From Streptomyces alanosinicus (GTDB lineage Bacteria > Actinomycetota > Actinomycetes > Streptomycetales > Streptomycetaceae): 64,000 bases of DNA. A program made the position numbers and the translations under genes. The notes under the pieces were generated by a model, which did not search any database, was not told where the DNA came from, and worked only from the letters and a program-made list of their open reading frames with translations. The stretch is taken from contig NZ_BMVG01000021.1 in assembly GCF_014650595.1 (NCBI RefSeq), forward strand, positions 1 to 64,000. The letters run 5' to 3'. This document shows positions 51,651-60,747 of the stretch, one piece after another (positions within the stretch are counted from its first letter, which is position 1; each line of letters starts with the position of its first letter).

Positions 51651-51798
51651 GAGCTGCGATCCCCTTACCGGCCTGCACAGCCGAGGAGTGAACGAGGGTT
51701 TACTTCGAATGTACTGATGGCACTCCGTGCCGTCATCGGGCCGTCGGTGTGATCGCGCGCACGTTGCGTAACCATCCTCGGCGCGCTGCACTGAATCC

Positions 51799-52239
51799 AT
51801 GCTGACGCGAATCGACCACATCGGGATCGCCTGCCACGACCTCGACGCGACCGTCGAGTTCTACAAGGAAACGTACGGCTTCGAGGTGTTCCACACCGAG
51901 GTCAACGAGGAGCAGGGCGTACGCGAGGCCATGCTCAAGATCAACGAGACCTCGGACGGCGGGGCCTCCTACCTCCAGCTGCTGGAGCCGACCCGCGAGG
52001 ACTCCGCGGTCGGCAAGTGGCTGGCCAAGAACGGCGAGGGCGTGCATCACATCGCCTTCGGCACGGCGGATGTGGACGCCGACTCCGAGGCGATCCGGGG
52101 CAAGGGCGTACGCGTGCTCTACGACGAGCCGCGCCGGGGCTCCATGGGGTCGCGGATCACCTTCCTGCACCCCAAGGACTGCCATGGCGTCCTCACAGAA
52201 CTGGTCACTTCGGCCCCGGTTGAGTCGCCCGAGCACTGA
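51799..52239 (+). CDS. mce: Methylmalonyl-CoA epimerase
   Basis: A protein of 146 residues of the VOC/glyoxalase fold that converts (R)- and (S)-methylmalonyl-CoA. Metal ligands are visible as His in RIDHIGIACHDLDA, His in GVHHIAFGTADVDA and Glu in GVLTELVTSAP, with FLHPKDCHGVL as the family signature. The ATG at 51799 lies 6 nt after TGCACT and lacks a ribosome site, so the transcript may be leaderless. It is divergent from the thiolase-meaB pair and upstream of scy, separated from it by 207 bp. Confidence 0.94.
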   Translation: MLTRIDHIGIACHDLDATVEFYKETYGFEVFHTEVNEEQGVREAMLKINETSDGGASYLQLLEPTREDSAVGKWLAKNGEGVHHIAFGTADVDADSEAIRGKGVRVLYDEPRRGSMGSRITFLHPKDCHGVLTELVTSAPVESPEH

Positions 52240-52446
52240 CCCCCGTACATAAGGGCCGGTAGGGTTGGGGGCGGTCGTCCCTCACCACGGGGCGACCGCA
52301 TGCCGGGGTCCGGGTTTCGGGGGACGAGCGTCGGGGCAGCAGCCCGTGCTCCGCCGTTGATCTGACACCATTTCCCCGGGGGCCCCGTTCGGCGGATGGA
52401 CGGAGCTCGTTGGAGAAGCTGACCAGGGGACGGATGGGACCGCGCA

Positions 52447-55400
52447 GTGCGGGGCTACGAGAGCCAGGAGCGAGAGCCGGCGGCTGACGTCGACCACCTC
52501 TCTCGGTTCGAGGCCGAGATGAAGCGGCTGAGGACCGAGCGGGAGAAGGCGATCCAGCACGCCGAGGACCTCGGCTACCAGGTCGAGGTGCTGCGCGCCA
52601 AGCTGCACGAGGCGCGCCGCACCCTCATGACCCGGCCCGCCTTCGACGGCGGTGACATCGGCTATCAGGCCGAGCAGTTGCTCCGCAATGCCCAGATGCA
52701 GGCCGACCAGCTGCGCCAGGACGCCGAGCGGATGGCGACGGAGGCCCGTGCGCAGACGCAGCGGATCCTGCAGGAGCACGCCGAGCAGGCCGCCCGGCTC
52801 CAGGCCGAACTGCACCAGGAGGCGGTGACCCGGCGCCAGCAGCTCGACCAGGAGCTGGCCGAGCGCCGCGCCACCGTCGAGTCGCACGTCAACGAGAACG
52901 TGGCCTGGGCGGAGCAGCTGCGTGCCCGCACCGAGCAGCAGGCCCGCCGGCTCCTGGACGAGTCCCGCACCGAGGCCGACCAGGCGATGGCCACCGCCCG
53001 CGCGGAGGCCGAGCGGATCGCCCGGGAGGCCCGCGAGCGGCTGCAGAGCGACGCCGAGGCGGCCCGCGCGGAGGCCGAGCAGCTGCTGCGCCGCGCCCGC
53101 ACGGACGCCGAGCGCCTGCTGAACGCGGCGTCCACCCAGGCCCAGGAGGCCACCGACCACGCCGAGCGGCTGCGCACCGACGCGGCCGGCGAGTCGGACA
53201 CCGCCCGCCGCCGGGCCACCGAGCTGAGCCGGGCCGCCGAGGAGCGGATGGCCGCGGCCGAGGAGGCGCTGCGCAAGGCGCAGGCCGAGGCCGAGAAGGC
53301 GGTCACCGAAGCCGAGCAGGCCGCCGCCAAGACGCTCGCGAGCGCCGAGGCCGCCGGCGAGGCCCGCACACGCACGGCCAAGGAGCAGGTCGCCCGGCTG
53401 GTCGAGGAGGCCACCAAGGAGGCCGAGACCACCCGGTCCGACGCCGAGCAGCTGGTCGCGGACGCCCGCGCCGAGGCCGAGAAGATCGTCGCCGAGGCCG
53501 CCGAGAAGGCCCGTACGGTCACCGCCGAGGAGACCGCGTCCCAGCTGGGCAGGGCGGCGAAGACCGCCGAGGACGTCCTCAACAAGGCGTCCGAGGACGC
53601 CCAGCGGACCACCAAGGCCGCCACCGAGGAGGCCGAGCGGATCCGCACCGAGGCCGAGGCCGAGGCGGACCGGCTGCGCGCCGAGGCGCACGACATCGCC
53701 GAGCAGCTCAAGGGCGCGGCGAAGGACGACACCAAGGAGTACCGCGCCAAGACGGTCGAGCTGCAGGAGGAGGCCCGCCGGCTGCGCGGCGAGGCCGAGC
53801 AGCTGCGCGCCGACGCGGTCGCCGAGGGCGAGTCGATCCGCGCGGAGGCCCGCCGGGAGGCGGTCGGGCAGATCGAGGAGGCGGCCAGGTCCGCCGAGGA
53901 GCTGCTGGCCAAGGCCAGGGCGGACGCCGACGAACTGCGGCAGGGCGCGACCACCGACAGCGAGAAGGTCCGCACCGAGGCCATCGAGCGGGCCACGGCA
54001 CTGCGCAGGCAGGCCGAGGAGACCCTGGACCGCGCCCGCAAGGAGGCCGAGCGGCTGCGCGCCGAGGCCGACGAGCAGGGCGAGACGGTCCGTACGGACG
54101 CCGAGAGTGCCGCCCGTGAGCTGCGCGAGGAGACCGAGCGCGCCGTCGAGGCCCGCCGCACCGAGGCCGCCGAGGAGCTGGCCCGGCTGCACGCCGAGGC
54201 GCAGGAGCGGCTGGCCTCGGCCGAGCAGGCGCTGACCGAAGGCCGCGAGGACGCCGCCCGGATCCGCCGCGAGGCCGGCGAGGAGAGCGAGCGGCTGCGC
54301 ACGGAGTCGGCGGACCGGATCCGCACGCTCCAGGAGCAGGCCGAGGCCGAGGCCGAACGGCTGCGCACCGAGGCCGCGGCCGACGCGTCCGCCTCCCGCG
54401 CCGAGGGCGAGACCATCGCCGTACGACTGCGCTCCGAGGCCGCCGCCGAGGCCGAGCGGCTGAAGGCGGAGGCGCAGGAGACCGCCGACCGGGTGCGCGC
54501 GGAGGCCCAGGCCGCCGCCGAGCGGCTCGGCGCGGAGGCCTCCGAGACGCTGGCCGCCGCCCAGGAGGAGGCCGCCCGGCGCCGCCGCGAGGCCGAGGAG
54601 ACGCTCGGTGCCGCGCGCGCCGAGGCCGACCAGGAGCGCGAGCGGGCCCGCGAGCAGAGCGAGGAGCTGCTGGCCTCCGCCCGCAAGCGGGTCGAGGAGG
54701 CGCAGGCCGAGGCGGTCCGGCTGGTGGAGGAGGCCGACCGGCGCGCCACCGAGATGGTCTCCGCCGCCGAGCTCCACGCCCAGCAGGTACGGGACTCCGT
54801 CGCCGGGCTGCACGAGCAGGCGCAGGAGGAGATCACCGGGCTGCGCTCGGCCGCCGAGCACGCGGCGGACCGTACGCGGCGGGAGGCCGAGGAGGAGGCG
54901 GACCGGGTCCGCGCCGACGCCTACGCCGAGCGGGAGCGGGCGAGCGAGGACGCCTCACGGATCAGGCGCGAGGTGACCGAGGAGACGGAGGCCGCCAAGG
55001 CGCTGGCCGAGCGTACGGTCGCGGAGGCGATCACGGAGGCCGAGCGGCTGCGCGCGGACACCTCCGAGTACGCCCAGCGGGTGCGCACGGAGGCCTCGGA
55101 CGCACTCGCCGAGGCCGACCAGGCGGCGGCCCGTACCCGGGCGGACGCCCGCGAGGACGCCAACCGGATCCGTTCGGACGCGGCGACCCAGGCCGACACC
55201 CTCATCACCGAGGCCCGTAACGAAGCCGAGCGGCTGCAGACCGAGACGGTCGCCGAGGCCGAGCGGCTGCAGTCGGAGACCGCCGCCGAGGCCGAGCGTG
55301 TGCGCGCGGAGGCGCTGGCGGCCGCCGAGCGGCTCGTCGGTGAGGCCACCGGCGAGGCCGAGCGGCTGCGCGCGGAGGCCGCCGAGACCGTCGGCTCGGC

Positions 55401-56328
55401 GCAGGCGCACGCCGAGCGGGTGCGGGCGGAGGCCGAGCGGCTCAAGGCGGACGCGGAGGCGGCGGCCGAACGGCTCGTCAGCTCCGCGCGCGAGGAGTCC
55501 GAGCGGACCCTGGACGAGGCCCGCAAGGACGCCAACAAGCGGCGTTCGGAGGCGGCCGAGCAGGTCGACACGCTCATCACCGAGACCACGGCCGAGGCGG
55601 ACAAGCTGCTCGGCGAGGCGCAGCAGCAGGCGCTGAAGACCACCGCGGACGCCGAGTCGCAGGCGGACACGATGGTGGGCGCGGCCCGCAGCGAGGCCGA
55701 CCGGATCGTGTCCGAGTCGACGATCGAGGGCAACTCCCTGGTGGAGAAGGCGCGTACGGACGCCGACGAGCTGCTGGTCGGTGCCCGCCGGGACGCGACC
55801 GCGATCAGGGAGCGCGCGGAGGAGCTGCGCGAGCGCATCACCGCCGAGATCGAGGAACTGCACGAGCGGGCCCGTCGCGAGGCCGCCGAGACCATGAAGT
55901 CCACCGGCGACCGCTGTGACGCGCTCATCACGGCCGCCGAGGAGCAGCTGGAGAAGGCGGAGGCGAAGGCCAAGGAGCTGGTGTCGGACGCCAACTCCGA
56001 GGCGGGCAAGGTGCGTATCGCCGCCGTCAAGAAGGCGGAGGGGCTGCTCAAGGAGGCCGAGCAGAAGAAGGCCAGCCTGGTCAAGGAGGCCGAGGAGCTG
56101 AAGGCCGAGGCGATCCGCGAGGCCCGGCGCACGGTCGAGGAGGGCAAGCGCGAGCTGGAGATCCTGGTGCGCCGGCGCGAGGACATCAATGCCGAGATCT
56201 CCCGTGTCCAGGACGTCCTGGAGGCGTTGGAGTCCTTCGAGGCCCCGGCGTCCGGCAAGGACGGCGGAGTCAAGGCCGGTGCGACGGTGGGTGCCCCCCG
56301 TTCGGGTGGCAAGTCGTCAGAGAGCTAG
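52447..56328 (+). CDS. scy: Scy, polarisome coiled-coil scaffold
   Basis: A protein of 1293 residues (the S. coelicolor Scy is about 1326) that is almost entirely alpha-helical coiled coil. It is built from long runs rich in Ala, Glu, Arg and Asp with repeated patterns such as ERLRTEAEAEADRLRAEA (about every 11 residues, with larger super-repeats). Scy organises the polarisome at hyphal tips with DivIVA and FilP, and sets branching sites. The short N-terminal part (MRGYESQEREPAADVDHLSR) and the Gly/Ser-rich tail are not coiled coil. GTG 52447 is the start. filP follows after 185 bp on the same strand, as in other Streptomyces. Confidence 0.94.
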   Translation: MRGYESQEREPAADVDHLSRFEAEMKRLRTEREKAIQHAEDLGYQVEVLRAKLHEARRTLMTRPAFDGGDIGYQAEQLLRNAQMQADQLRQDAERMATEARAQTQRILQEHAEQAARLQAELHQEAVTRRQQLDQELAERRATVESHVNENVAWAEQLRARTEQQARRLLDESRTEADQAMATARAEAERIAREARERLQSDAEAARAEAEQLLRRARTDAERLLNAASTQAQEATDHAERLRTDAAGESDTARRRATELSRAAEERMAAAEEALRKAQAEAEKAVTEAEQAAAKTLASAEAAGEARTRTAKEQVARLVEEATKEAETTRSDAEQLVADARAEAEKIVAEAAEKARTVTAEETASQLGRAAKTAEDVLNKASEDAQRTTKAATEEAERIRTEAEAEADRLRAEAHDIAEQLKGAAKDDTKEYRAKTVELQEEARRLRGEAEQLRADAVAEGESIRAEARREAVGQIEEAARSAEELLAKARADADELRQGATTDSEKVRTEAIERATALRRQAEETLDRARKEAERLRAEADEQGETVRTDAESAARELREETERAVEARRTEAAEELARLHAEAQERLASAEQALTEGREDAARIRREAGEESERLRTESADRIRTLQEQAEAEAERLRTEAAADASASRAEGETIAVRLRSEAAAEAERLKAEAQETADRVRAEAQAAAERLGAEASETLAAAQEEAARRRREAEETLGAARAEADQERERAREQSEELLASARKRVEEAQAEAVRLVEEADRRATEMVSAAELHAQQVRDSVAGLHEQAQEEITGLRSAAEHAADRTRREAEEEADRVRADAYAERERASEDASRIRREVTEETEAAKALAERTVAEAITEAERLRADTSEYAQRVRTEASDALAEADQAAARTRADAREDANRIRSDAATQADTLITEARNEAERLQTETVAEAERLQSETAAEAERVRAEALAAAERLVGEATGEAERLRAEAAETVGSAQAHAERVRAEAERLKADAEAAAERLVSSAREESERTLDEARKDANKRRSEAAEQVDTLITETTAEADKLLGEAQQQALKTTADAESQADTMVGAARSEADRIVSESTIEGNSLVEKARTDADELLVGARRDATAIRERAEELRERITAEIEELHERARREAAETMKSTGDRCDALITAAEEQLEKAEAKAKELVSDANSEAGKVRIAAVKKAEGLLKEAEQKKASLVKEAEELKAEAIREARRTVEEGKRELEILVRRREDINAEISRVQDVLEALESFEAPASGKDGGVKAGATVGAPRSGGKSSES

Positions 56329-56354
56329 CGTAAGAGGCACGTTCCGGTGTCTTC

Positions 56355-56379
56355 TGGGGGCTTTGCCCCAGTTCTTTTG
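56355..56379 (+). terminator. Hairpin after scy
   Basis: TGGGGGC-TTT-GCCCCA at 56355-56370 is followed by GTTCTTTT. It is a plausible weak terminator that could set scy and filP apart. A -10-like TAGGAT lies at about 56467-56472, upstream of filP. Confidence 0.5.
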
Positions 56380-56513
56380 GCAAGCTCTCTGACAGTCAGC
56401 CACCCGAAAGAAGTCTCATTCTCCAGATCAAACACGTATCCGCTCGATGACACACCGCTTCGGCCCCTAGGATTCCCCCTATCACCTCACCGGTCTCATT
56501 CGACAGGAACCCC

Positions 56514-57449
56514 ATGAGCGACACTTCCCCCTACGGCTTCGAGCTTGTGCGGCGTGGGTACGACCGCGCTCAGGTGGACGAACGTATCTCCAAGCTCGTC
56601 TCCGACCGTGACAGCGCTCTCGCCCGCATCACCGCCCTGGAAAAGCGCATCGAGGAGCTGCACCTCGAAACGCAGAACGCCCAGGCCCAGGTCGCCGACG
56701 CCGAGCCGTCGTACGCGGGTCTCGGCGCGCGGGTCGAGAAGATCCTGCGCCTGGCCGAAGAAGAGGCCAAGGAGCTGCGTGAGGAGGCCCGGCGGGCGGC
56801 CGAACAGCACCGTGACCTCGCCGAGTCGGCGGCCCAGCAGGTCCGCAACGACGCCGAGTCGTACGCCGCGGAGCGCAAGGCCAAGGCCGAGGACGAGGGC
56901 GTCCGGATCGTCGAGAAGGCGAAGGCCGACGCCTCCGGGCTGCGTTCCGAGGCGCAGAAGGACGCGCAGTCCAAGCGCGAGGAGGCGGACGCCCTCTTCG
57001 AGGAGACCCGCGCCAAGGCCGCGCAGGCCGCCGCCGATTTCGAGACGAATCTGGCCAAGCGCCGCGAGCAGTCCGAGCGCGACCTGGCCTCGCGTCAGCA
57101 GAAGGCCGAGAAGCGGCTCGCGGAGATCGAGCACCGCGCCGAGCAGCTCCGCCTGGAGGCGGAGAAGCTGCGCACGGACGCCGAGCGCCGCGCCCGCCAG
57201 ACGGTGGAGACGGCCCAGCGCCAGGCCGAGGACATCGTGGCCGACGCCAACGCCAAGGCGGACCGCATCCGTTCGGAATCCGAGCGCGAACTCGCCGCGC
57301 TGACCAACCGCCGCGACTCGATCAACGCCCAGCTGACGAACGTCCGCGAGATGCTGGCGACGCTGACCGGTGCGGCGGTCGCCGCCGCGGGCACGCCGGG
57401 CGACGACGAGCCCATCTCCCGGGGTGTCCCGGCGCAGCAGTCCCGGTAA
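56514..57449 (+). CDS. filP: FilP, intermediate-filament-like coiled-coil protein
   Basis: A protein of 311 residues, the size of S. coelicolor FilP. The N-terminus YGFELVRRGYDRAQVDERISKL is DivIVA-like. A long coiled coil rich in EEAKELREEARR-type repeats runs from about residue 25 to 280. FilP forms a cytoplasmic filament network near hyphal tips that gives stiffness and interacts with DivIVA and Scy. The ATG at 56514 follows AGGAA. The C-terminal tail (AAAGTPGDDEPISRGVPAQQSR, seen as DDEPISRGVPAQQSR) is probably disordered. A strong terminator follows at 57550-57583. Confidence 0.95.
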   Translation: MSDTSPYGFELVRRGYDRAQVDERISKLVSDRDSALARITALEKRIEELHLETQNAQAQVADAEPSYAGLGARVEKILRLAEEEAKELREEARRAAEQHRDLAESAAQQVRNDAESYAAERKAKAEDEGVRIVEKAKADASGLRSEAQKDAQSKREEADALFEETRAKAAQAAADFETNLAKRREQSERDLASRQQKAEKRLAEIEHRAEQLRLEAEKLRTDAERRARQTVETAQRQAEDIVADANAKADRIRSESERELAALTNRRDSINAQLTNVREMLATLTGAAVAAAGTPGDDEPISRGVPAQQSR

Positions 57450-57549
57450 CCCAACGGGGTGCGGGGAACCGCGGGTCGGTTGTGGCTGGTCGCGCCCACG
57501 CGGCGAGCCGCATACCGATGCGGCCTCGCGCCCCTTCGGGGCGCTTCTG

Positions 57550-57583
57550 AGCCCCCTGCCTTCAAGTGGCAGGGGGCTTTTTC
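57550..57583 (+). terminator. Strong intrinsic terminator after filP
   Basis: AGCCCCCTGCC (57550-57560) and GGCAGGGGGCT (57568-57578) form an 11-bp stem with a 7-nt loop, followed by TTTTT. A second hairpin, GCGCCCC-TTC-GGGGCGC, lies just upstream. The TAGCGT box of the following ABC gene begins 7 bp further on. Confidence 0.9.
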
Positions 57584-57601
57584 TCGTCTTAGCGTGGCCG
57601 C

Positions 57602-58555
57602 ATGATCGAGCTGGCGGGGCTGACCAAGCGGTACGGCGACAAGGTGGCGGTCGACCGCCTCACCTTCGCCGTGCGCCCCGGCATCGTGACCGGCTTCCTC
57701 GGGCCCAACGGGGCCGGGAAGTCCACGACGATGCGGATGATCCTGGGTCTCGACCACCCCACCGCCGGCGACGTCCGGATCGACGGCAGGCACTACGCGC
57801 AACTGACGGACCCGCTGACGTACATCGGCGCGCTGCTGGACGCCAAGGCCGTGCACGGCGGGCGCAGCGCCTACAACCACCTGCTGTGTCTCGCGCAGAG
57901 CAACGGGATCCCGAAGCGCCGGGTGGCGGAGGTCCTGGACACCGTCGGGCTCACCGCGGTGGCGCGCAAGAAGGCCAAGGGGTTCTCGCTGGGCATGGGA
58001 CAGCGGCTCGGGATCGCCGGGGCACTGCTCGGGGACCCACGGATCCTGATGTTCGACGAGCCGGTGAACGGGCTCGACCCGGAGGGCATCCACTGGATCC
58101 GGAACCTGATGAAATCGCTGGCCGCGCAGGGGCGGACGGTGTTCGTGTCCAGTCATCTGATGAGCGAGATGGCACTGACCGCCGACCACCTCGTGGTCAT
58201 CGGGCAGGGCCGGCTGCTGGCGGACACCTCCATGCCCGACTTCATCCGGGAGAACTCGCGGTCGTATGTGCGGATCAGCTCCCCGCAGCGCGAGCGGCTG
58301 CTCGATGTGCTGCACGAGGCCGGGATCACCGTCGTGGAGGCGGGCGGCGGGGTGCTGGAGGTGGACGGCGGCAAGGCCGAGCAGATCGGCGAGCTGGCCG
58401 CGCGGCACGGGATCGTGCTGCATGAACTGAGCCCGCAGCAGGCCTCGCTGGAGGAGGCGTTCATGCAGCTGACGGCCGAGTCCGTGGAGTACCACGCGCA
58501 TGCCGACCCCGGGGCCGCCGCGCGGGAGTGGGGCACCGGCTGGAAGGGGGCGTGA
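57602..58555 (+). CDS. ABC transporter ATP-binding protein (pair 1)
   Basis: A protein of 317 residues. The ATPase domain has Walker A GPNGAGKSTTMRMIL, the signature FSLGMGQRLGIAGALL and Walker B RILMFDEPVNGLDPEG, then the switch His in SSHLMSEM. The C-terminal 90 residues form the regulatory extension typical of the DRR/CcmA-like exporters. ATG 57602 lies 6 nt after TAGCGT (57590-57595) and is probably leaderless. The permease gene starts 3 bp after its stop. The substrate is unknown; drug-resistance-type exporters and envelope lipid or polymer export are both possible. Confidence 0.9.
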   Translation: MIELAGLTKRYGDKVAVDRLTFAVRPGIVTGFLGPNGAGKSTTMRMILGLDHPTAGDVRIDGRHYAQLTDPLTYIGALLDAKAVHGGRSAYNHLLCLAQSNGIPKRRVAEVLDTVGLTAVARKKAKGFSLGMGQRLGIAGALLGDPRILMFDEPVNGLDPEGIHWIRNLMKSLAAQGRTVFVSSHLMSEMALTADHLVVIGQGRLLADTSMPDFIRENSRSYVRISSPQRERLLDVLHEAGITVVEAGGGVLEVDGGKAEQIGELAARHGIVLHELSPQQASLEEAFMQLTAESVEYHAHADPGAAAREWGTGWKGA

Positions 58556-58558
58556 GCG

Positions 58559-59332
58559 ATGACGGCCGTACAGATCATCCGGTCCGAATGGACCAAGATC
58601 CGGTCGGTGGCCTCCACGGTGTGGACGCTGTCGCTGGCCGTGGTCGTCACGGTCGCCCTCGGCATGCTGATCTCCGCGCTGTCACGGAATCAGTTCGACT
58701 CGATGCCGGTGCGGGACCGGCTGGCGTTCGATCCGACCTTCGTGTCCTTCGCGGGCATGAGCCTCGGGCAGCTCGCCATGATCGTGTTCGGGGTGCTGGT
58801 GGTCTCCAACGAGTACAGCACCGGCATGATCCGGGTCTCGCTGGCCGCCGTACCGCGCCGCGCCACCTTCCTGTTCAGCAAGATCGCGGTGGCCGCCGCG
58901 CTCGCGCTGGCGGTCGGCATGTGCATGAGCTTCGCCGCGTTCTTCCTCGGGCAGGCGATGCTCGGCCCCCACGCGGCGCGGATCGGCGATCCCGGTGTGC
59001 TGCGCGCGGTGCTCGGCGGGGGGCTGTACATGACGCTGATCGCGGTGTTCTCCATGGGCGTCGCTGCGATGCTGCGCTCACCGATGCTGTCGCTCGGCAT
59101 CCTGATGCCGTTCTTCTTCCTGATCTCGAACATTCTCGGCAATGTCGACGCCACGAAGAAGATCGGCCGATTCCTGCCGGACCAGGCGGGCAGCCGGATC
59201 ATGCGGGTGGTGCCGGGACTCGGTGACGACACCCCGTACGGGCCCTGGGGCGGGCTCGGGATCATGGTGCTGTGGGTGATCGCCGCGCTCGCCGGCGGGT
59301 ACCTCCTGCTCCGGCGCAGGGACGCGCAGTAG
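58559..59332 (+). CDS. ABC transporter permease (pair 1)
   Basis: A protein of 257 residues with six membrane helices, in the ABC-2 family with a short N-terminus (VQIIRSEWTKIRSVASTVWTL, seen as IIRSEWTKIRSVASTVWT). That SEWTKIRS motif is typical of Streptomyces ABC-2 permeases that partner a CcmA-like ATPase. Other helices are LAMIVFGVLVVSNEYSTGMI and LGIMVLWVIAALAGGYLLLR. It forms an exporter with the ATPase directly upstream. The unusual feature is only the near-duplication of the pair downstream at 59464-61628. Confidence 0.9.
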   Translation: MTAVQIIRSEWTKIRSVASTVWTLSLAVVVTVALGMLISALSRNQFDSMPVRDRLAFDPTFVSFAGMSLGQLAMIVFGVLVVSNEYSTGMIRVSLAAVPRRATFLFSKIAVAAALALAVGMCMSFAAFFLGQAMLGPHAARIGDPGVLRAVLGGGLYMTLIAVFSMGVAAMLRSPMLSLGILMPFFFLISNILGNVDATKKIGRFLPDQAGSRIMRVVPGLGDDTPYGPWGGLGIMVLWVIAALAGGYLLLRRRDAQ

Positions 59333-59463
59333 GGGCGGGTGTCACGCACGGTAGTGTTCCGGCTTTACTTTCTTTTGGGCGGAACCGTCAGCGCCCCGAT
59401 ATCCTCCTAACCCTTACGGGGGCGTGCGCCCCGCTGTCCTGAACCTTTCGATGGGTGCGGAGC

Positions 59464-60747
59464 ATGATCGAGGCTGTCGGCCTGACCAAGCGCTACGGCG
59501 ACAAGACTGCCGTCTACAACCTTTCCTTCCAGGTGCGGCCCGGCGCCGTCACCGGCTTCCTCGGGCCGAACGGCTCGGGCAAGTCGACGACGATGCGCAT
59601 GATCCTCGGGTTGGACAACCCGACGGCCGGGGCGGTGACGATCGGCGGCTACCCCTACCGCAAGCTCCCCAACGCCCCCCGCCAGGTCGGCGCGCTGCTC
59701 GACGCCAAGGCCGTGCACGGCGGCCGCAGCGCCCGCAACCACCTGCTGAGCCTCGCCCAACTCTCGGGCATCCCGGCCCGGCGGGTGGACGAGGTGCTGG
59801 GCGTGGTCGGCCTGCAGGAGGTGGCGAAGAAACGATCCAAGGGCTTCTCGCTCGGCATGGGCCAGCGCCTCGGCATCGCCGCAGCGCTGCTCGGCGACCC
59901 GCAGGTGCTGCTGTTCGACGAGCCGGTCAACGGCCTCGACCCCGAGGGCATCCTCTGGGTCCGCAACCTGATGAAGGCGCTCGCCGCCGAGGGCCGTACG
60001 GTCTTCGTCTCCTCGCACCTGATGAGCGAGATGGCGCTGACCGCCGACCACCTCATAGTGATCGGACGCGGCCAGCTGCTCGCCGACATGAGCGTGAGGG
60101 ACTTCATTTCGGCCAACTCCGCCGACTTCGCGCGCGTGCGCACCCCCGACACCGAGCCGCAGCTGCGCGAGAAACTGGGCAGCGCGCTCGCCGAGGCGGG
60201 CGGCCATGTGCTGCCGGAGCAGGACGGCGCGCTGCGGGTGACCGGGCTGGCGCTGCCCCGGATCAGCGACGTCGCCCATGAGGCGGGCGTCCGGCTGTGG
60301 GAGCTGTCGCCGCACCAGGCCTCGCTGGAGGAGGCGTACATGCGGATGACGCAGGGCGCGGTGGACTACCGCTCCACGGCCGACCAGAAGGCGGGCCTGC
60401 AGCAGCCGCTGCCGCCCGGCGCCCAGCCGCCCATGCCGGTGCCCGGCCAGGGCCAGCCCGGCTGGTACGCCCCGCCGCCGCCCCAGCAGGGCGGGCAGCC
60501 GTTCGCGATGCCGGCCCCCGGTGCCGCGCCCGCCGGGCCGTACGACGGCGCCCAGGCGGGCGGCCACGGCGCTCCCGGCGGCCCGAGCGCCGGCGCGCCC
60601 AACCCGTACGCCCAGCCGGCCTCCCAGGCGCCCCAGGCCCCGCAGGGCCAGGCCCCGGCCCCGGCCGCCGCCGTGCCCCCGCCCGCGCCGCAGCAGGCGC
60701 CCGTCGCCGCCCCCGCCGACCTGACCAAGCCCGAGGACCCCCGATGA
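59464..60747 (+). CDS. ABC transporter ATP-binding protein with Pro-rich tail (pair 2)
   Basis: A protein of 427 residues, strongly similar to the ATPase of pair 1 in its first 310 residues: GPNGSGKSTTMRMILGLDNP, FSLGMGQRLGIAAALLGDPQ and LFDEPVNGLDPEG. Unlike pair 1 it has a C-terminal extension of about 115 residues rich in Pro, Gln, Ala and Gly (for example PPPQQGGQPFAMPAPGAAPA), which is probably disordered. GTG 59455, 9 nt upstream, is an alternative start. The permease gene overlaps the stop as ATGA. The two pairs seem to be an old tandem duplication. Confidence 0.9.
   Translation: MIEAVGLTKRYGDKTAVYNLSFQVRPGAVTGFLGPNGSGKSTTMRMILGLDNPTAGAVTIGGYPYRKLPNAPRQVGALLDAKAVHGGRSARNHLLSLAQLSGIPARRVDEVLGVVGLQEVAKKRSKGFSLGMGQRLGIAAALLGDPQVLLFDEPVNGLDPEGILWVRNLMKALAAEGRTVFVSSHLMSEMALTADHLIVIGRGQLLADMSVRDFISANSADFARVRTPDTEPQLREKLGSALAEAGGHVLPEQDGALRVTGLALPRISDVAHEAGVRLWELSPHQASLEEAYMRMTQGAVDYRSTADQKAGLQQPLPPGAQPPMPVPGQGQPGWYAPPPPQQGGQPFAMPAPGAAPAGPYDGAQAGGHGAPGGPSAGAPNPYAQPASQAPQAPQGQAPAPAAAVPPPAPQQAPVAAPADLTKPEDPR

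Noticed and set aside
52282..54861. Minus-strand ORFs of 859 and 723 codons opposite scy
   Set aside because: They reflect the repetitive, GC-biased codons of the coiled coil. The translations are monotonous Leu/Gly or Ser/Ala/Arg repeats.
52447..56328. DNA-level tandem repeats in scy read as a mobile or CRISPR-like array
   Set aside because: The periodicity follows the protein coiled-coil repeat. There are no exact repeats with unique spacers.
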